Source: an uncultured Pelagibacteraceae bacterium (GTDB taxonomy: Bacteria > Pseudomonadota > Alphaproteobacteria > Pelagibacterales > Pelagibacteraceae). From it: 64,000 nt of DNA. Shown piece by piece: positions 35,730 to 45,383 of the stretch (the stretch's first letter is position 1; every line of letters starts with the position of its first letter). The DNA lies in contig CACPLR010000002.1 of NCBI GenBank assembly GCA_902634885.1, forward strand, positions 62,001 through 126,000, in the 5' to 3' direction. The position numbers were made by a program, and so were the translations under genes. Below the pieces are notes generated by a model. The model was not told the DNA's origin. It saw only the letters and a program-made list of their open reading frames with translations, and did not search any database.

Positions 35730-36779
35730 TTATTCTCTAGATGTTAGTTCATATAAACGACTTATAGTACGTTTAAACGGTTTTTCTAATAATCTTGATG
35801 AAGTAAACTCATCTAAACTTTGATTACTTGTTACTGCAATTGAAATATCTTTATCATAAATTACATCTAGTAGAGTAATAAATCTCTGTTGTTGGTTTGA
35901 ATTGGTATCATTAAATTGTGGAATTTGATCTATTACAATAAATTTACAGTTTTTAATTATTTCTAAGTAATCTTCTGCACCTAAATTTTGATCACAAAGA
36001 TCGTTGAAATTAAATCTTGCAATTCCTTCATAAAAATTTTCTATTTTAAAATCTCTTCCTTTTACATTGACTATAATTTTAGATTGATTTTTATCTTTTG
36101 TAATTGTTCTAAAAAATTTATTAATCTTAAAGTTTGTCTCCTGGTTTAAAGGATAAAAATATCTTTGTTTTTGATTATCATTAGATTTTCTATAATCATC
36201 CTCAATTTTAAGTTCGTGTTCAATTGATTGATCTTCCATAATTTTTATGAAAGGTTTAAACTGATCTCGCTGTAGACCATCTTTATATAATTCTGAGATT
36301 TTAGTATTTGAAGTTACAATAATTTTTATATCCTCTTTAAATATTTGATCAAATAATTTACCTAAAATCATTGCATCTACAATATTAGTTACTTGAAACT
36401 CGTCAAAATAAATTAATGAAGCTTTTGATTTAAGGTTTTTAACAAATTGATTGATTACATTTTCTTCATTTTTATCTTTTCGTTCATGAACAAAATCATG
36501 AAAACTTAACATAAACTCATTAAAGTGTTGTCTTAATTTTTTTTGATCTACTTGATCAAAAAAAAAATTTAAAATCATTGTTTTTCCAACGCCTACACCT
36601 CCAAATAAATAAAAACCTTTTTTGGAATTTTGTTTTGAAAATAACTTTGAAAAAAAGGATTTAAAATTTGATTGGTAATATTGCTCTAGTTTTTTTATAA
36701 CTGCAATTTGATTGGGGTTAACCTCTAGTTCTTGATTATTACAATAAGATATAAAATCTCTCACAAATGTCTTTGGCAT
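35730..36779 (-). CDS. zapE: Cell division ATPase ZapE / AFG1-like
   Basis: 349-aa AAA-type ATPase with Walker A GGVGVGKT (60-67), Walker B LIYFDEFQV and the family block RLYELTS at the C-terminus. ZapE associates with the FtsZ ring; mitochondrial AFG1 homologues act in protein quality control. Length is typical. It overlaps the cupin-like gene by one base. Confidence 0.92.
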   Translation of the reverse strand: MPKTFVRDFISYCNNQELEVNPNQIAVIKKLEQYYQSNFKSFFSKLFSKQNSKKGFYLFGGVGVGKTMILNFFFDQVDQKKLRQHFNEFMLSFHDFVHERKDKNEENVINQFVKNLKSKASLIYFDEFQVTNIVDAMILGKLFDQIFKEDIKIIVTSNTKISELYKDGLQRDQFKPFIKIMEDQSIEHELKIEDDYRKSNDNQKQRYFYPLNQETNFKINKFFRTITKDKNQSKIIVNVKGRDFKIENFYEGIARFNFNDLCDQNLGAEDYLEIIKNCKFIVIDQIPQFNDTNSNQQQRFITLLDVIYDKDISIAVTSNQSLDEFTSSRLLEKPFKRTISRLYELTSRE

Positions 36780-37210
36780 TAATTTTTTTTAGTTTTAAAA
36801 TCAATACCATACTCTGATCTTGGACCTTTTCTTAAACCAAATGGACCTGAAAAAAAAATTGTCATCGGTCTTGTTCCTGGCTCAAGATCAACTCTGTGAA
36901 ATGCATTGGCTGATCGAAAACCAATGTAACCTGGTCTTCTCCAAAACTTACCTTTAATTGTAGTTTCCCAATAACCGCCTCTAATAACAATTGTCATATA
37001 AGGAAATAAATGATTATGAACACCATCTCCATGATCATCATCTAGCATTTCATGAATTAAAATATTAAATGGAAACCATCTAGGTCTGTGTCTAAATAAA
37101 ACGTAATATCTATTCATCCAGGGTTTTGCCTGATCGTAATTTGGATGTGAAGGGCCTCTATCTAAAACAACTTTTTTTCGCCCTAACTTTTCAAGTAATT
37201 TTAAAAACAT
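36779..37210 (-). CDS. Cupin-fold protein of unknown function
   Basis: 143 aa. The stretch HGDGVHNHLFPYMTIVIRGGYWET followed by RSANAFHRVDLEPGTRPMTIFF looks like the two metal-binding cupin motifs, with candidate ligands in HNH and the later FHRV. The amino end is basic and hydrophobic, the rest soluble. It is wedged between bamB and zapE with 1-nt overlaps on both sides. It may be a small dioxygenase-like or sensor protein. Substrate unknown. Confidence 0.7.
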   Translation of the reverse strand: MFLKLLEKLGRKKVVLDRGPSHPNYDQAKPWMNRYYVLFRHRPRWFPFNILIHEMLDDDHGDGVHNHLFPYMTIVIRGGYWETTIKGKFWRRPGYIGFRSANAFHRVDLEPGTRPMTIFFSGPFGLRKGPRSEYGIDFKTKKN

Positions 37211-38487
37211 TATTCAACTTTAATAATAGCATTACTCTTTAAAATGAACATGCCATCATCAAAAACGTTAGGTCTATTAATTCTTGATTTTCCTATTTTA
37301 TAAAACCCTTCCTCATTTCCTGAAACAGCGTTCAACTTTATCAATTTTCCATTATTTAAAGAGACATAAACCTTATTTTGCGCAAGGATAAATCCGGTAG
37401 GTTCAATTTGATTTTTCTTATTTTCGATATTTTTAAATATGTTTGTAATCCTTAAAACATTTCCAGTATTATCATCGATTATAAATAAAAAACCTTCTTT
37501 TGAAATTGAAAAAACATAATTTTCTATAATGGTTGGTCTTAAACTTGAATTGATAGTTTGTTTATATTTTAAAACACCTGATCTTGCATCAATTGCAAAA
37601 AACTCATTTCTATTATTTGAAAAGTAAATTGTATCATTTGCAAAAATAATATCTGAATTTTCTAACGTAAATGCATCTTGGAAAATTAATGTGCTTTGTG
37701 TGGGTGTTTGCCAAACTAAACTTCCATCATTTGCATTTAAAGCGGTTACATCACCAATACTGTTTATAAAAAATACTACTTCTCCTTTTGTTATAAGAGA
37801 TAATTTTTTTTGAGATTTAATAAATGGGTTATCAGTATCAAAATTCCATAGCTCTTTTCCATCTTTTACTGAAAAGGCTCGTATTACATTATCAAAGTCA
37901 ACAACGACTACGCTATTTTTAATAATTTTTGCATTTGAATTAAATCCAACTTTACTTTCTATGGTCCAGTTTAATTCTCCTGTTTCTAATTTTATAGAAT
38001 AAACTTTTGAAAGATTATCAAGTACCAATATATCAGGTCCAGATTGTGCAAAATATAAAATTGGTTTTAATTTTTTCTCTTTTTTAGAGTAGTGATTTAC
38101 TTTCCAATACTCTTCAAAATCTGTTGAGGTTTTAAAGATATCTCCTTTTCCTGTAAAAAACACTAAACTGTTATCTTCAGTAAATAATATTTCAGGTTGA
38201 TTAAATTTAAATTGATCAATAGTTGAAAATTTATATGAAAAAACTTTTTCAAAATTTGAGTTAAAATCTAAATTTCCACTGTTGTTTGAATTATTTGATA
38301 AAAAGGGCTCACCCTTTGTAATTGTTGATATTTTAATATTTAAAGCAGGATTTAATTCTTGTTTTATTGGTTTTGATTTTTCAAATAAAGTTATAGCATT
38401 TGGATTTTCTTCAACTTTTTTATCCTTAAAACCACAATTCGATAAAAATAAAAGTAAAACTAGATATAAAAAAAACTTACTCACCAA
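37210..38487 (-). CDS. bamB: Outer-membrane assembly lipoprotein BamB-like
   Basis: 425 aa: a lipoprotein signal with lipobox LSNC (Cys18), then an eight-bladed beta-propeller of PQQ-type repeats (SVKDGKELWNFD, NANDGSLVWQTP, DARSGVLKYKQT, DDNTGNVLRI). BamB is a periplasm-facing partner of BamA in inserting outer-membrane beta-barrel proteins. It overlaps the upstream TPR gene by 11 nt, the order usual in alphaproteobacteria, though the GTPase gene der that often follows is not here. Confidence 0.9.
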   Translation of the reverse strand: MVSKFFLYLVLLLFLSNCGFKDKKVEENPNAITLFEKSKPIKQELNPALNIKISTITKGEPFLSNNSNNSGNLDFNSNFEKVFSYKFSTIDQFKFNQPEILFTEDNSLVFFTGKGDIFKTSTDFEEYWKVNHYSKKEKKLKPILYFAQSGPDILVLDNLSKVYSIKLETGELNWTIESKVGFNSNAKIIKNSVVVVDFDNVIRAFSVKDGKELWNFDTDNPFIKSQKKLSLITKGEVVFFINSIGDVTALNANDGSLVWQTPTQSTLIFQDAFTLENSDIIFANDTIYFSNNRNEFFAIDARSGVLKYKQTINSSLRPTIIENYVFSISKEGFLFIIDDNTGNVLRITNIFKNIENKKNQIEPTGFILAQNKVYVSLNNGKLIKLNAVSGNEEGFYKIGKSRINRPNVFDDGMFILKSNAIIKVE

Positions 38488-39118
38488 AGTCTACACGTAA
38501 TCTTTTTAGCGCTTCTGTTTTAATTTTTTGACTTGCATTTTCTAGATTTGCTAACTGTTGGAAAAACTCTTTAGATTTTTGTTTTTGATTATTTGCAAAA
38601 TAATATTCTGCCATTAAATATAAGCCATGGGGCTTCCAAATACTTTCCGATTTAATTACAGGATTTAAAATATCTAAAAGCTCATTTTCATTTGCAAAAT
38701 CTGAATTAAATAAACCTTTTTTAAATATATTTAGGTTTTTAGTTTCTTTATCTAGTCCACTTTCATTAATTATAACATCAAAATATTGGTTTATTTCCTC
38801 ATTTGAAGTTATGAGCTGATTATCAATTAAGAAATAAAAAGCTAAAGGTGAGTAAGTGCTATCTTTTTCATTAATAATTGTTTTTAATTCCTCTAGGACA
38901 TCTGTTTGACCACTTTCATACTTTATTACTGCTAAATTGTATTGATCAGCAAGTTTTGCTTTTTTTCTTGTTTGAAGCTCTTCATAAAGAAAGTAACCAC
39001 ACAAAATCAATATTAAAACAACTAAAACTGAGATAAGAGATTTTCTATTATTAATAAAAAAATTCTTAATTCTTTCGTTACGAGTATTGGTATTTATAAT
39101 ATCTATTTCTTCGTCCAT
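38477..39118 (-). CDS. YfgM-like membrane-anchored TPR protein
   Basis: 213 aa with a cytoplasmic N-terminus, one membrane helix (about 29-46, SLISVLVVLILILCGYFLYE) and a helical-repeat domain outside. The layout is that of YfgM/DUF2659-type proteins, which sit beside bamB and assist secreted proteins at the SecYEG translocon. It overlaps acnA by 1 nt and bamB by 11 nt. Assigned from architecture and synteny. Confidence 0.8.
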   Translation of the reverse strand: MDEEIDIINTNTRNERIKNFFINNRKSLISVLVVLILILCGYFLYEELQTRKKAKLADQYNLAVIKYESGQTDVLEELKTIINEKDSTYSPLAFYFLIDNQLITSNEEINQYFDVIINESGLDKETKNLNIFKKGLFNSDFANENELLDILNPVIKSESIWKPHGLYLMAEYYFANNQKQKSKEFFQQLANLENASQKIKTEALKRLRVDFGE

Positions 39119-41787
39119 TAAATCATGTTCCTTAAAACGTACTGTAAAATGCCACCATTTTTATAATATTCCAATTCATTTTTAGTGTCTATTCTACATA
39201 ACATTTTGATTTTTTTAATATCTCCAGATTGATATTTAAATTCAACTTCAACCTCGTCTCTTGGATTAATGCCTTTTTCAATATCAATTATTGAAATAAG
39301 TTCAGATCCCTTTAAGTTTAAATTCTCTCTATTCATATCACCGACGAACTGTAAAGGTAAAACTCCCATTCCAATTAAATTTGATCTGTGGATTCTTTCA
39401 AAGCTTTCAGCAAGAACAGCTTTAACACCTAAAAGTTTTGTGCCCTTAGCTGCCCAATCTCTTGAAGATCCTGTACCGTATTCTTTTCCACCAATAACAA
39501 CTAAATCAGTTCCTCTTTTCTTATATTCAACTACAGCATCATAAACAGGCATTATTTTTTCCTCTGGATATAATTTTGTAAATCCACCCTCGGTTCCTGG
39601 TGCCATTTCATTTCTAATTCTAATATTTGCAAAGGTTCCTCTCATCATAACTTCATGGTTTCCTCTTCTTGAACCGTAAGAGTTATAATCTTTCGGTAGA
39701 ATTTGATGTTTCATAAAGTATTCACCTGTTGGACTTTCTTTTTGAATAGAACCTGCTGGAGAAATATGGTCAGTTGTGACACTATCTCCTAAAATTAAAA
39801 GAGGTCTTGCATCTTTTATTTCTTTAAATCCTTCTGGTTCATCAGAAAGATTATCAAAGAAAGGGGGTTTCTTTACATATGTTGAAGTATCTTCCCATTT
39901 ATAAATACTACTTTCTTCTGTTTTAATTTTTTGCCATTGTTCAGGTCCTTCTGAAACATTTGAGTATCTTTTAATAAACATTTCGGCATTTAAAGATTTT
40001 TGTAAAGTATCTTCTATTTCTTGATTTGTTGGCCAAATATCTTTCAAGAAAACATCATTGCCTTCTTTATCTTTTCCAAGTGAATCTTTGTATAAATCTT
40101 TTTTCATAGATCCAGCAATTGCGTAAGCAACAACTAATGGCGGTGAGGCTAAGTAATTTGCTTTAACCAAAGGTGAAATTCTTCCTTCAAAGTTTCTATT
40201 GCCAGATAAAACCGAAACTGCATAAATATTTTCATCTTTAATTGCATCAGAAATATTATCAGGCAATGGACCTGAATTTCCTATACAAGTAGTGCAACCA
40301 TAACCTACTAAATTAAATCCAAGTTGATCAAGATAAGTATTTAAACCTGCTTTTGCTAAGTAATCTGTTACGACTTGTGAGCCTGGCGCTAATGATGTTT
40401 TAACCCAAGGTTTTGTTGTAAGTCCTTTTTCAATTGCTTTTTTTGCAAGTAAACCTGCTCCAATTAAAACGCTTGGATTTGAAGTATTGGTACAAGATGT
40501 AATTGCTGCAATTACAATATTTCCATCTTCTAAATTATAATCCTCTCCACTTACTTTTGCAGAACTCGGCTCTTTCTTTTTAGTTATTTCCTCATAAACT
40601 TTTTTAAAGTTTGAGGATGCTTCGGTTAATAAAACTTTATCTTGCGGTCTCTTAGGTCCAGATATAGTTGGAACCACTTTTGACATATCTAAAGAAACTG
40701 TATCAGTAAATTCAATTCCATCACTCACCCACAATCCCTGTTCTTTTGCGTAAGCTTCAACAATATCTACTGTTTGTTTATCTCTGCCTGAAAAGTTTAA
40801 ATATTTTAAAGTTTCATCATCAATCGGGAAAAATCCACAAGTTGCACCATATTCTGGCGCCATGTTTGCAATGGTTGCACGATCTGCAAGGGTAAGATTT
40901 TTTAAACCTTCCCCATAAAATTCAACAAACTTTCCGACAACTCCTTTATCTCTTAGCATTTTAACAACAGTTAAAACTAAATCTGTTGCAGTAGTTCCTT
41001 CTGGAAGTTTATTAGTTAATTGAAAACCAATTACTTCTGGAATAAGCATTGATATTGGCTGACCTAACATGCCCGCTTCAGCTTCAATTCCTCCAACACC
41101 CCATCCTAAAACTGATAAACCATTTACCATTGTAGTATGACTGTCTGTTCCAACTAGAGTATCTGGAAAAATATAATCCTCATCTTTATATTTTTCTGAC
41201 CAAACAACTTTAGATAAATATTCTAAGTTTACCTGGTGACAAATTCCTGTTCCTGGAGGAACTATTCTAAAATTGTTAAATGCTTGTTGTCCCCACTTTA
41301 AAAAAGAATATCTCTCAGAATTTCTATTGAATTCAATATCTACATTTTCTTTTAAAGAATTTGCACTTGCAAATTTATCAACTTGAACTGAGTGATCTAT
41401 TACAAGATCAACGGAAGATAAAGGGTTTATGGTATTTGGATCTTTATTTTTTTCTTTAACAGCTTCTCTCATTGCTGCAAGATCCGCAACTGCTGGAATA
41501 CCAGTGTAATCTTGAAGTAAAACTCTTGCAGGTCTGTAGGCTATTTCAGTTTTTGATTTTTTTGTTTTTAGCCATTCTTTGATAGCCTCAATTTGATTTT
41601 TAGTAACACTTAAATCATCTTCATATCTTAATAAATTTTCTAATAATACTTTTAGAGATTTTGGAAGTTTGCTTACCCCATCAAGACCGTTTTTTTCAGC
41701 AACTTTAATTGAATAATATTTATAATTTTTTCCACCGATTTCTAAATCAGATAAAGAATTATAAGAGTTTTTTGATCCTGGTTTCAT
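39118..41787 (-). CDS. acnA: Aconitate hydratase A
   Basis: TCA-cycle isomerisation of citrate to isocitrate in the cytoplasm, using a 4Fe-4S cluster. The 889-aa protein has the cluster ligands Cys432 (SCTNTSNP), Cys498 and Cys501 (CTTCIGNSGPL), and C-terminal swivel-domain motifs (GDSVTTDHISPAG, YGSRRGNHEVM, GKEYGTGSSRDWAAKG). Length is typical. It is in the minus-strand housekeeping operon, 2 nt after the rhtB-like gene. Confidence 0.97.
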   Translation of the reverse strand: MKPGSKNSYNSLSDLEIGGKNYKYYSIKVAEKNGLDGVSKLPKSLKVLLENLLRYEDDLSVTKNQIEAIKEWLKTKKSKTEIAYRPARVLLQDYTGIPAVADLAAMREAVKEKNKDPNTINPLSSVDLVIDHSVQVDKFASANSLKENVDIEFNRNSERYSFLKWGQQAFNNFRIVPPGTGICHQVNLEYLSKVVWSEKYKDEDYIFPDTLVGTDSHTTMVNGLSVLGWGVGGIEAEAGMLGQPISMLIPEVIGFQLTNKLPEGTTATDLVLTVVKMLRDKGVVGKFVEFYGEGLKNLTLADRATIANMAPEYGATCGFFPIDDETLKYLNFSGRDKQTVDIVEAYAKEQGLWVSDGIEFTDTVSLDMSKVVPTISGPKRPQDKVLLTEASSNFKKVYEEITKKKEPSSAKVSGEDYNLEDGNIVIAAITSCTNTSNPSVLIGAGLLAKKAIEKGLTTKPWVKTSLAPGSQVVTDYLAKAGLNTYLDQLGFNLVGYGCTTCIGNSGPLPDNISDAIKDENIYAVSVLSGNRNFEGRISPLVKANYLASPPLVVAYAIAGSMKKDLYKDSLGKDKEGNDVFLKDIWPTNQEIEDTLQKSLNAEMFIKRYSNVSEGPEQWQKIKTEESSIYKWEDTSTYVKKPPFFDNLSDEPEGFKEIKDARPLLILGDSVTTDHISPAGSIQKESPTGEYFMKHQILPKDYNSYGSRRGNHEVMMRGTFANIRIRNEMAPGTEGGFTKLYPEEKIMPVYDAVVEYKKRGTDLVVIGGKEYGTGSSRDWAAKGTKLLGVKAVLAESFERIHRSNLIGMGVLPLQFVGDMNRENLNLKGSELISIIDIEKGINPRDEVEVEFKYQSGDIKKIKMLCRIDTKNELEYYKNGGILQYVLRNMI

Positions 41788-41789
41788 GT

Positions 41790-42380
41790 TTAAATATAAA
41801 TAGTTACAATGCTTAGCAAAAGAAGCAGTGACATAGCATAATTAAAGTAATTTATAAATTTATCATTTGTCGCGAATTTCCTTAAAAATTTACCTATAAA
41901 TGTCCATAATGTAATACTCGTACTTGAGAAAATAAAAGCAAGTAAAACGATTTGAATCGCATAACTTAAATAGTTTTCTCCAAGCTCTAAATAAGTCGAA
42001 ACAATAATTATTCCAAACAAAACACCTTTTGGATTTAAAAATTGAAAGAAATAAGTATCAAAAAATGTAACTGGATTTTTTTTTTCCTCTTCTTTCAAAC
42101 TTTTAGAAAAAGAGATCTTATAAGCTAAATATAGCAAAAATAAGGTTCCAAGATATTTTAGAATATTTTGTAGAATAGGGAAAATCTTAAAAACATTTAT
42201 CAGACCAATGGTTAGAAAAAATATTAATGAAGTAAATCCAAGGGTAACACCTAAGATAAGAGGAATTGTTTTTGTAATTCCAAAATTAAATCCAGAATAT
42301 GATGCAACTACGTTATTTGGACCTGGCGTAAAGGCGGCAACAAACCAAAAAAGAGCTATTGATAATATTTCTGGATGCAT
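41790..42380 (-). CDS. LysE/RhtB-family amino-acid exporter
   Basis: 196-aa inner-membrane protein with about six helices and the family signature FTPGPNNVVAS near the N-terminus. The family exports amino acids such as threonine, homoserine or lysine; the substrate here cannot be told. It lies 5 nt after csaA and 2 nt before acnA. Confidence 0.9.
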   Translation of the reverse strand: MHPEILSIALFWFVAAFTPGPNNVVASYSGFNFGITKTIPLILGVTLGFTSLIFFLTIGLINVFKIFPILQNILKYLGTLFLLYLAYKISFSKSLKEEEKKNPVTFFDTYFFQFLNPKGVLFGIIIVSTYLELGENYLSYAIQIVLLAFIFSSTSITLWTFIGKFLRKFATNDKFINYFNYAMSLLLLLSIVTIYI

Positions 42381-42385
42381 AATTA

Positions 42386-42730
42386 TTATGCAATCGGTAG
42401 ACCATTTTCAGCTTTTTGAGAAGGATGAACTAAAGTTACTTTTCCATCAGCATCAATTGCTCCTAAAACTAAAACTTGCGAAACTACTCCAGCTATATTT
42501 TTTTCTGGAAAATTACAAACCGCAATTACTTGTTTGCCTTTTAAATTTTCTTCATTGTAATAGTGAGTTATTTGTGCAGAGGACTGTTTAATGCCAATTT
42601 CATTACCAAAATCAACCTCAACCACTAATGATGGTTTTCTCGCTTTTTCATTTTTCTTCACAGATATAACTGTTCCAATTCTAATATCGACCTTGTCAAA
42701 TATGTCGTAGGTTATTTGTTCTTTAATCAT
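42386..42730 (-). CDS. csaA: CsaA-type tRNA-binding domain protein
   Basis: 114 aa, a stand-alone EMAPII/CsaA OB-fold (FDKVDIRIGTVISVKKNEKARKPSLVVEVDFG, then GIKQSSAQIT and GKQVIAVCNFPEKNIAG). CsaA proteins bind tRNA and have been described as export chaperones. The length matches the family. It is the first gene of the minus-strand operon and is divergent from the M20 deacylase gene 24 nt away. Confidence 0.92.
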   Translation of the reverse strand: MIKEQITYDIFDKVDIRIGTVISVKKNEKARKPSLVVEVDFGNEIGIKQSSAQITHYYNEENLKGKQVIAVCNFPEKNIAGVVSQVLVLGAIDADGKVTLVHPSQKAENGLPIA

Positions 42731-42754
42731 TATAAAATATGTTAAGTTAAAAGT

Positions 42755-43933
42755 ATGAGTATAGAAAACAATTTATACGAAAAATCAATCAAGATTTTAA
42801 CTGATCTAATTGGATTTAAAACTGTATCAGGTCAAGATAACAGCCAATTAATCAGTTACTGCGAAAAAATTCTAAATGGCATTGGGGCTACAACTTTTAA
42901 AGTGTTCGATGATGATAATAAAAGGGTAAATTTATTTGGAACGTTAAAAGCAAAAAAAACAAAAGGCAAAAAACCAATAATTCTCTCTGGTCATACTGAT
43001 GTTGTTCCAGTTTCAAAAGGTTGGTCCAGCGATCCATTTGTTGCAACTATTAAAGAGGATAAGCTCTATGGAAGAGGTTCGTGTGATATGAAAGGTTTTA
43101 TTGCATGCACACTTGCTTATGCACCCATTTTTAAAGACAGTGATTTAGATAGAGATATTCATTTTTGTTATACATTTGATGAAGAGACTGCTTGTATTGG
43201 TGCGCCTTTATTAATTAAAGAATTAAAAAAGAGAGATATTAAAGATGGTATTTGTATTATTGGTGAACCCACAAATATGAAAATTATCGATGCTCATAAG
43301 GGCATGAATGAATATACAGTTCATTTTGGAGGACTTGCTGGTCACAGTTCTAAACCTCACTTAGGAGTAAGTGCAGTTGAATATGCATCAAGATATGTAA
43401 ATAAACTTTTAGAAATTAGAGAAAGCCTAAAACAAAGAGGACCAAAAGATTGCATATTTGATCCACCACATTCAACTTTATCTGTTGGAGGGATTAAAGG
43501 AGGTATAGCTCACAATGTTATTGCAGATAAGTGCAGTGTTGAATGGGAAACAAGACCAGTTGTAAAAAAAGATGCAGATTTTGTAACTCAAGAAATTGAT
43601 AAATATGCTAATGAAATTTTATTACCAGAAATGAAAAAAGTATTTCCAAAATCATTTATCAAAAAAGAAGTAATTGGTGAAGTTATTGGGTTTGATAGAT
43701 TAGATCAGTCTGAAGCTTGTGAGTTTGTATCAAGTATTACAGGAGATAATTCAAGACAAGTTGTATCCTTTGGAACTGAAGCTGGTTTATTTCAAGAGGT
43801 AGGTATTAGTACTGTCGTTTGTGGACCAGGTTCGATTGAACAAGCACATAAAATTGATGAATTTATAGAACTGAATGAATTAAAAAAATGTCTTAAGTTT
43901 TTAGAAGGTGTAAAAAATAAATCTATAAATTAG
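42755..43933 (+). CDS. argE: M20-family deacylase, acetylornithine deacetylase type
   Basis: 392 aa; zinc-site motifs are LSGHTDVVPVS, GRGSCDMKGF, DEETACIGA and GEPTNMK, and a dimerisation domain lies between about 180 and 300. Closest in pattern to ArgE, which releases ornithine from N-acetylornithine, but family members also remove acyl groups from other amino acids. Its 3' end overlaps the convergent aldehyde dehydrogenase gene by 4 nt. Activity confident; substrate less so. Confidence 0.83.
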   Translation: MSIENNLYEKSIKILTDLIGFKTVSGQDNSQLISYCEKILNGIGATTFKVFDDDNKRVNLFGTLKAKKTKGKKPIILSGHTDVVPVSKGWSSDPFVATIKEDKLYGRGSCDMKGFIACTLAYAPIFKDSDLDRDIHFCYTFDEETACIGAPLLIKELKKRDIKDGICIIGEPTNMKIIDAHKGMNEYTVHFGGLAGHSSKPHLGVSAVEYASRYVNKLLEIRESLKQRGPKDCIFDPPHSTLSVGGIKGGIAHNVIADKCSVEWETRPVVKKDADFVTQEIDKYANEILLPEMKKVFPKSFIKKEVIGEVIGFDRLDQSEACEFVSSITGDNSRQVVSFGTEAGLFQEVGISTVVCGPGSIEQAHKIDEFIELNELKKCLKFLEGVKNKSIN

Positions 43934-45363
43934 TTCCAACCACCAACCGATTTAACTTCCAAAAATTCAAGTAAACCTTCTTTACCAGCCTCTCGACCAA
44001 TACCAGAATGCTTAAAGCCACCAAATGGAGCATCAACTGCAATACCAGCACCGTTAACATCTACCATTCCTGATCTAAGTTTTCTTGCAACTCTTTGGAC
44101 TTTATCGTTATCTTGGGTTTGAATATAATTCGTTAATCCATAATCAGTATCATTTGCAATCTGAATAGCCTCTTCCTCAGTTTCAAATGGAATAACAGAT
44201 AAAACTGGACCAAAAATTTCAGTTCTTGCAATTTCCATATCATTATTAACATCTGCAAATACTGTAGGTTTTACATAGTAACCATCATTTAATCCATCCG
44301 GTTTACCAGGTCCACCAGCAACTAATTTTGCTCCCTCATCAATTCCTTTTTGAATAAGTCCTTGGATTTTATTAAATTGTGTTTCTGAAATAACTGGACC
44401 TATGTGTTCGCCCTCTTTATTTGGATCATCTACTTTAAATTCACTTGCATACTTTCTTAATCTTTCAACAGCTTCATCGTAAATTGGTTTTTCAACCAAC
44501 ATTCTTGTTGGAGCATTACAAGATTGTCCTGAGTTTCTAAAACATCTTAAAGCGCCTCTTTCAATAGCTTCTGCATCTGCATCTTTAAATATAATGTTTG
44601 CACCTTTTCCACCTAATTCTAAACTTACTCTTTTAAAATCTTTTGCTGCATTTTGTGAAATTAAAGCTCCTGCTCTTGTTGAACCTGTAAATGAAATCAT
44701 ATTTACATCTGGATGACTTGTTAAAGCATCACCTGTAGTTGCGCCGTCTCCGTTTACTAAATTAAATACACCTTTTGGAAATTTTGCTTCATCTATTAAT
44801 TCTGCAATAATCATAGCAGACAAAGGTGCTAACTCTGATGGTTTTAAAATCATTGTACAACCAGATGCTAATGCTGGAATAACTTTCAATGTAACTTGGT
44901 TAATTGGCCAATTCCATGGAGTAATTAATGCACAAACACCTTTTGGTTCATATATCAATCTTTGATTTTTTGCGTGTTCTCCTAGTGGTTTTTCAAACTC
45001 AAATTCTTTTAAATAACGGATGAATGATTTTGTATGACTAGCACCAGTTCCTGTTTGAAGTTTTAATGCAAAATCTTTTGGTGCTCCCATTTCCTGAATA
45101 ATTGCATCAGTAATATCGTTCCATCTTTTTTTATAAAGTGCATAAAAGTTTTCTAATAAAGCAACCCTTTCTTTTTTTGATGAAAATCCCCAAGTTTTAA
45201 AAGCTTCTTTAGCAGCTAACACTGCATCATTAACATCTTCTTTTCCACCTAAGGAAATAACCGCACAACTTTTTTCAGTTGCAGGATTTATAACTTGAAT
45301 ATCTTTTGGATTTTTTGGTGCAACCCAAGAACCGTTAATATAAAAATTTTTCTTTTCAATCAT
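43930..45363 (-). CDS. NAD(P)-dependent aldehyde dehydrogenase
   Basis: 477 aa with catalytic Cys282 (NSGQSCNAP), Glu249 (SLELGGKGAN) and the coenzyme motif FTGSTRAG. Substrate is not evident from sequence; an amino-aldehyde is plausible because the agmatinase-family gene lies 20 nt upstream on the same strand. Typical length, no oddities. Confidence 0.92.
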   Translation of the reverse strand: MIEKKNFYINGSWVAPKNPKDIQVINPATEKSCAVISLGGKEDVNDAVLAAKEAFKTWGFSSKKERVALLENFYALYKKRWNDITDAIIQEMGAPKDFALKLQTGTGASHTKSFIRYLKEFEFEKPLGEHAKNQRLIYEPKGVCALITPWNWPINQVTLKVIPALASGCTMILKPSELAPLSAMIIAELIDEAKFPKGVFNLVNGDGATTGDALTSHPDVNMISFTGSTRAGALISQNAAKDFKRVSLELGGKGANIIFKDADAEAIERGALRCFRNSGQSCNAPTRMLVEKPIYDEAVERLRKYASEFKVDDPNKEGEHIGPVISETQFNKIQGLIQKGIDEGAKLVAGGPGKPDGLNDGYYVKPTVFADVNNDMEIARTEIFGPVLSVIPFETEEEAIQIANDTDYGLTNYIQTQDNDKVQRVARKLRSGMVDVNGAGIAVDAPFGGFKHSGIGREAGKEGLLEFLEVKSVGGWN

Positions 45364-45383
45364 GCGCGCAAACTATCCTTTCT

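Noticed and set aside
39269..39544. Plus-strand 91-codon frame inside acnA
   Set aside because: Complement of the conserved aconitase swivel domain; no independent support.
42208..42591. Plus-strand 127-codon frame spanning rhtB and csaA
   Set aside because: Antisense to two confident genes and no recognisable domain.
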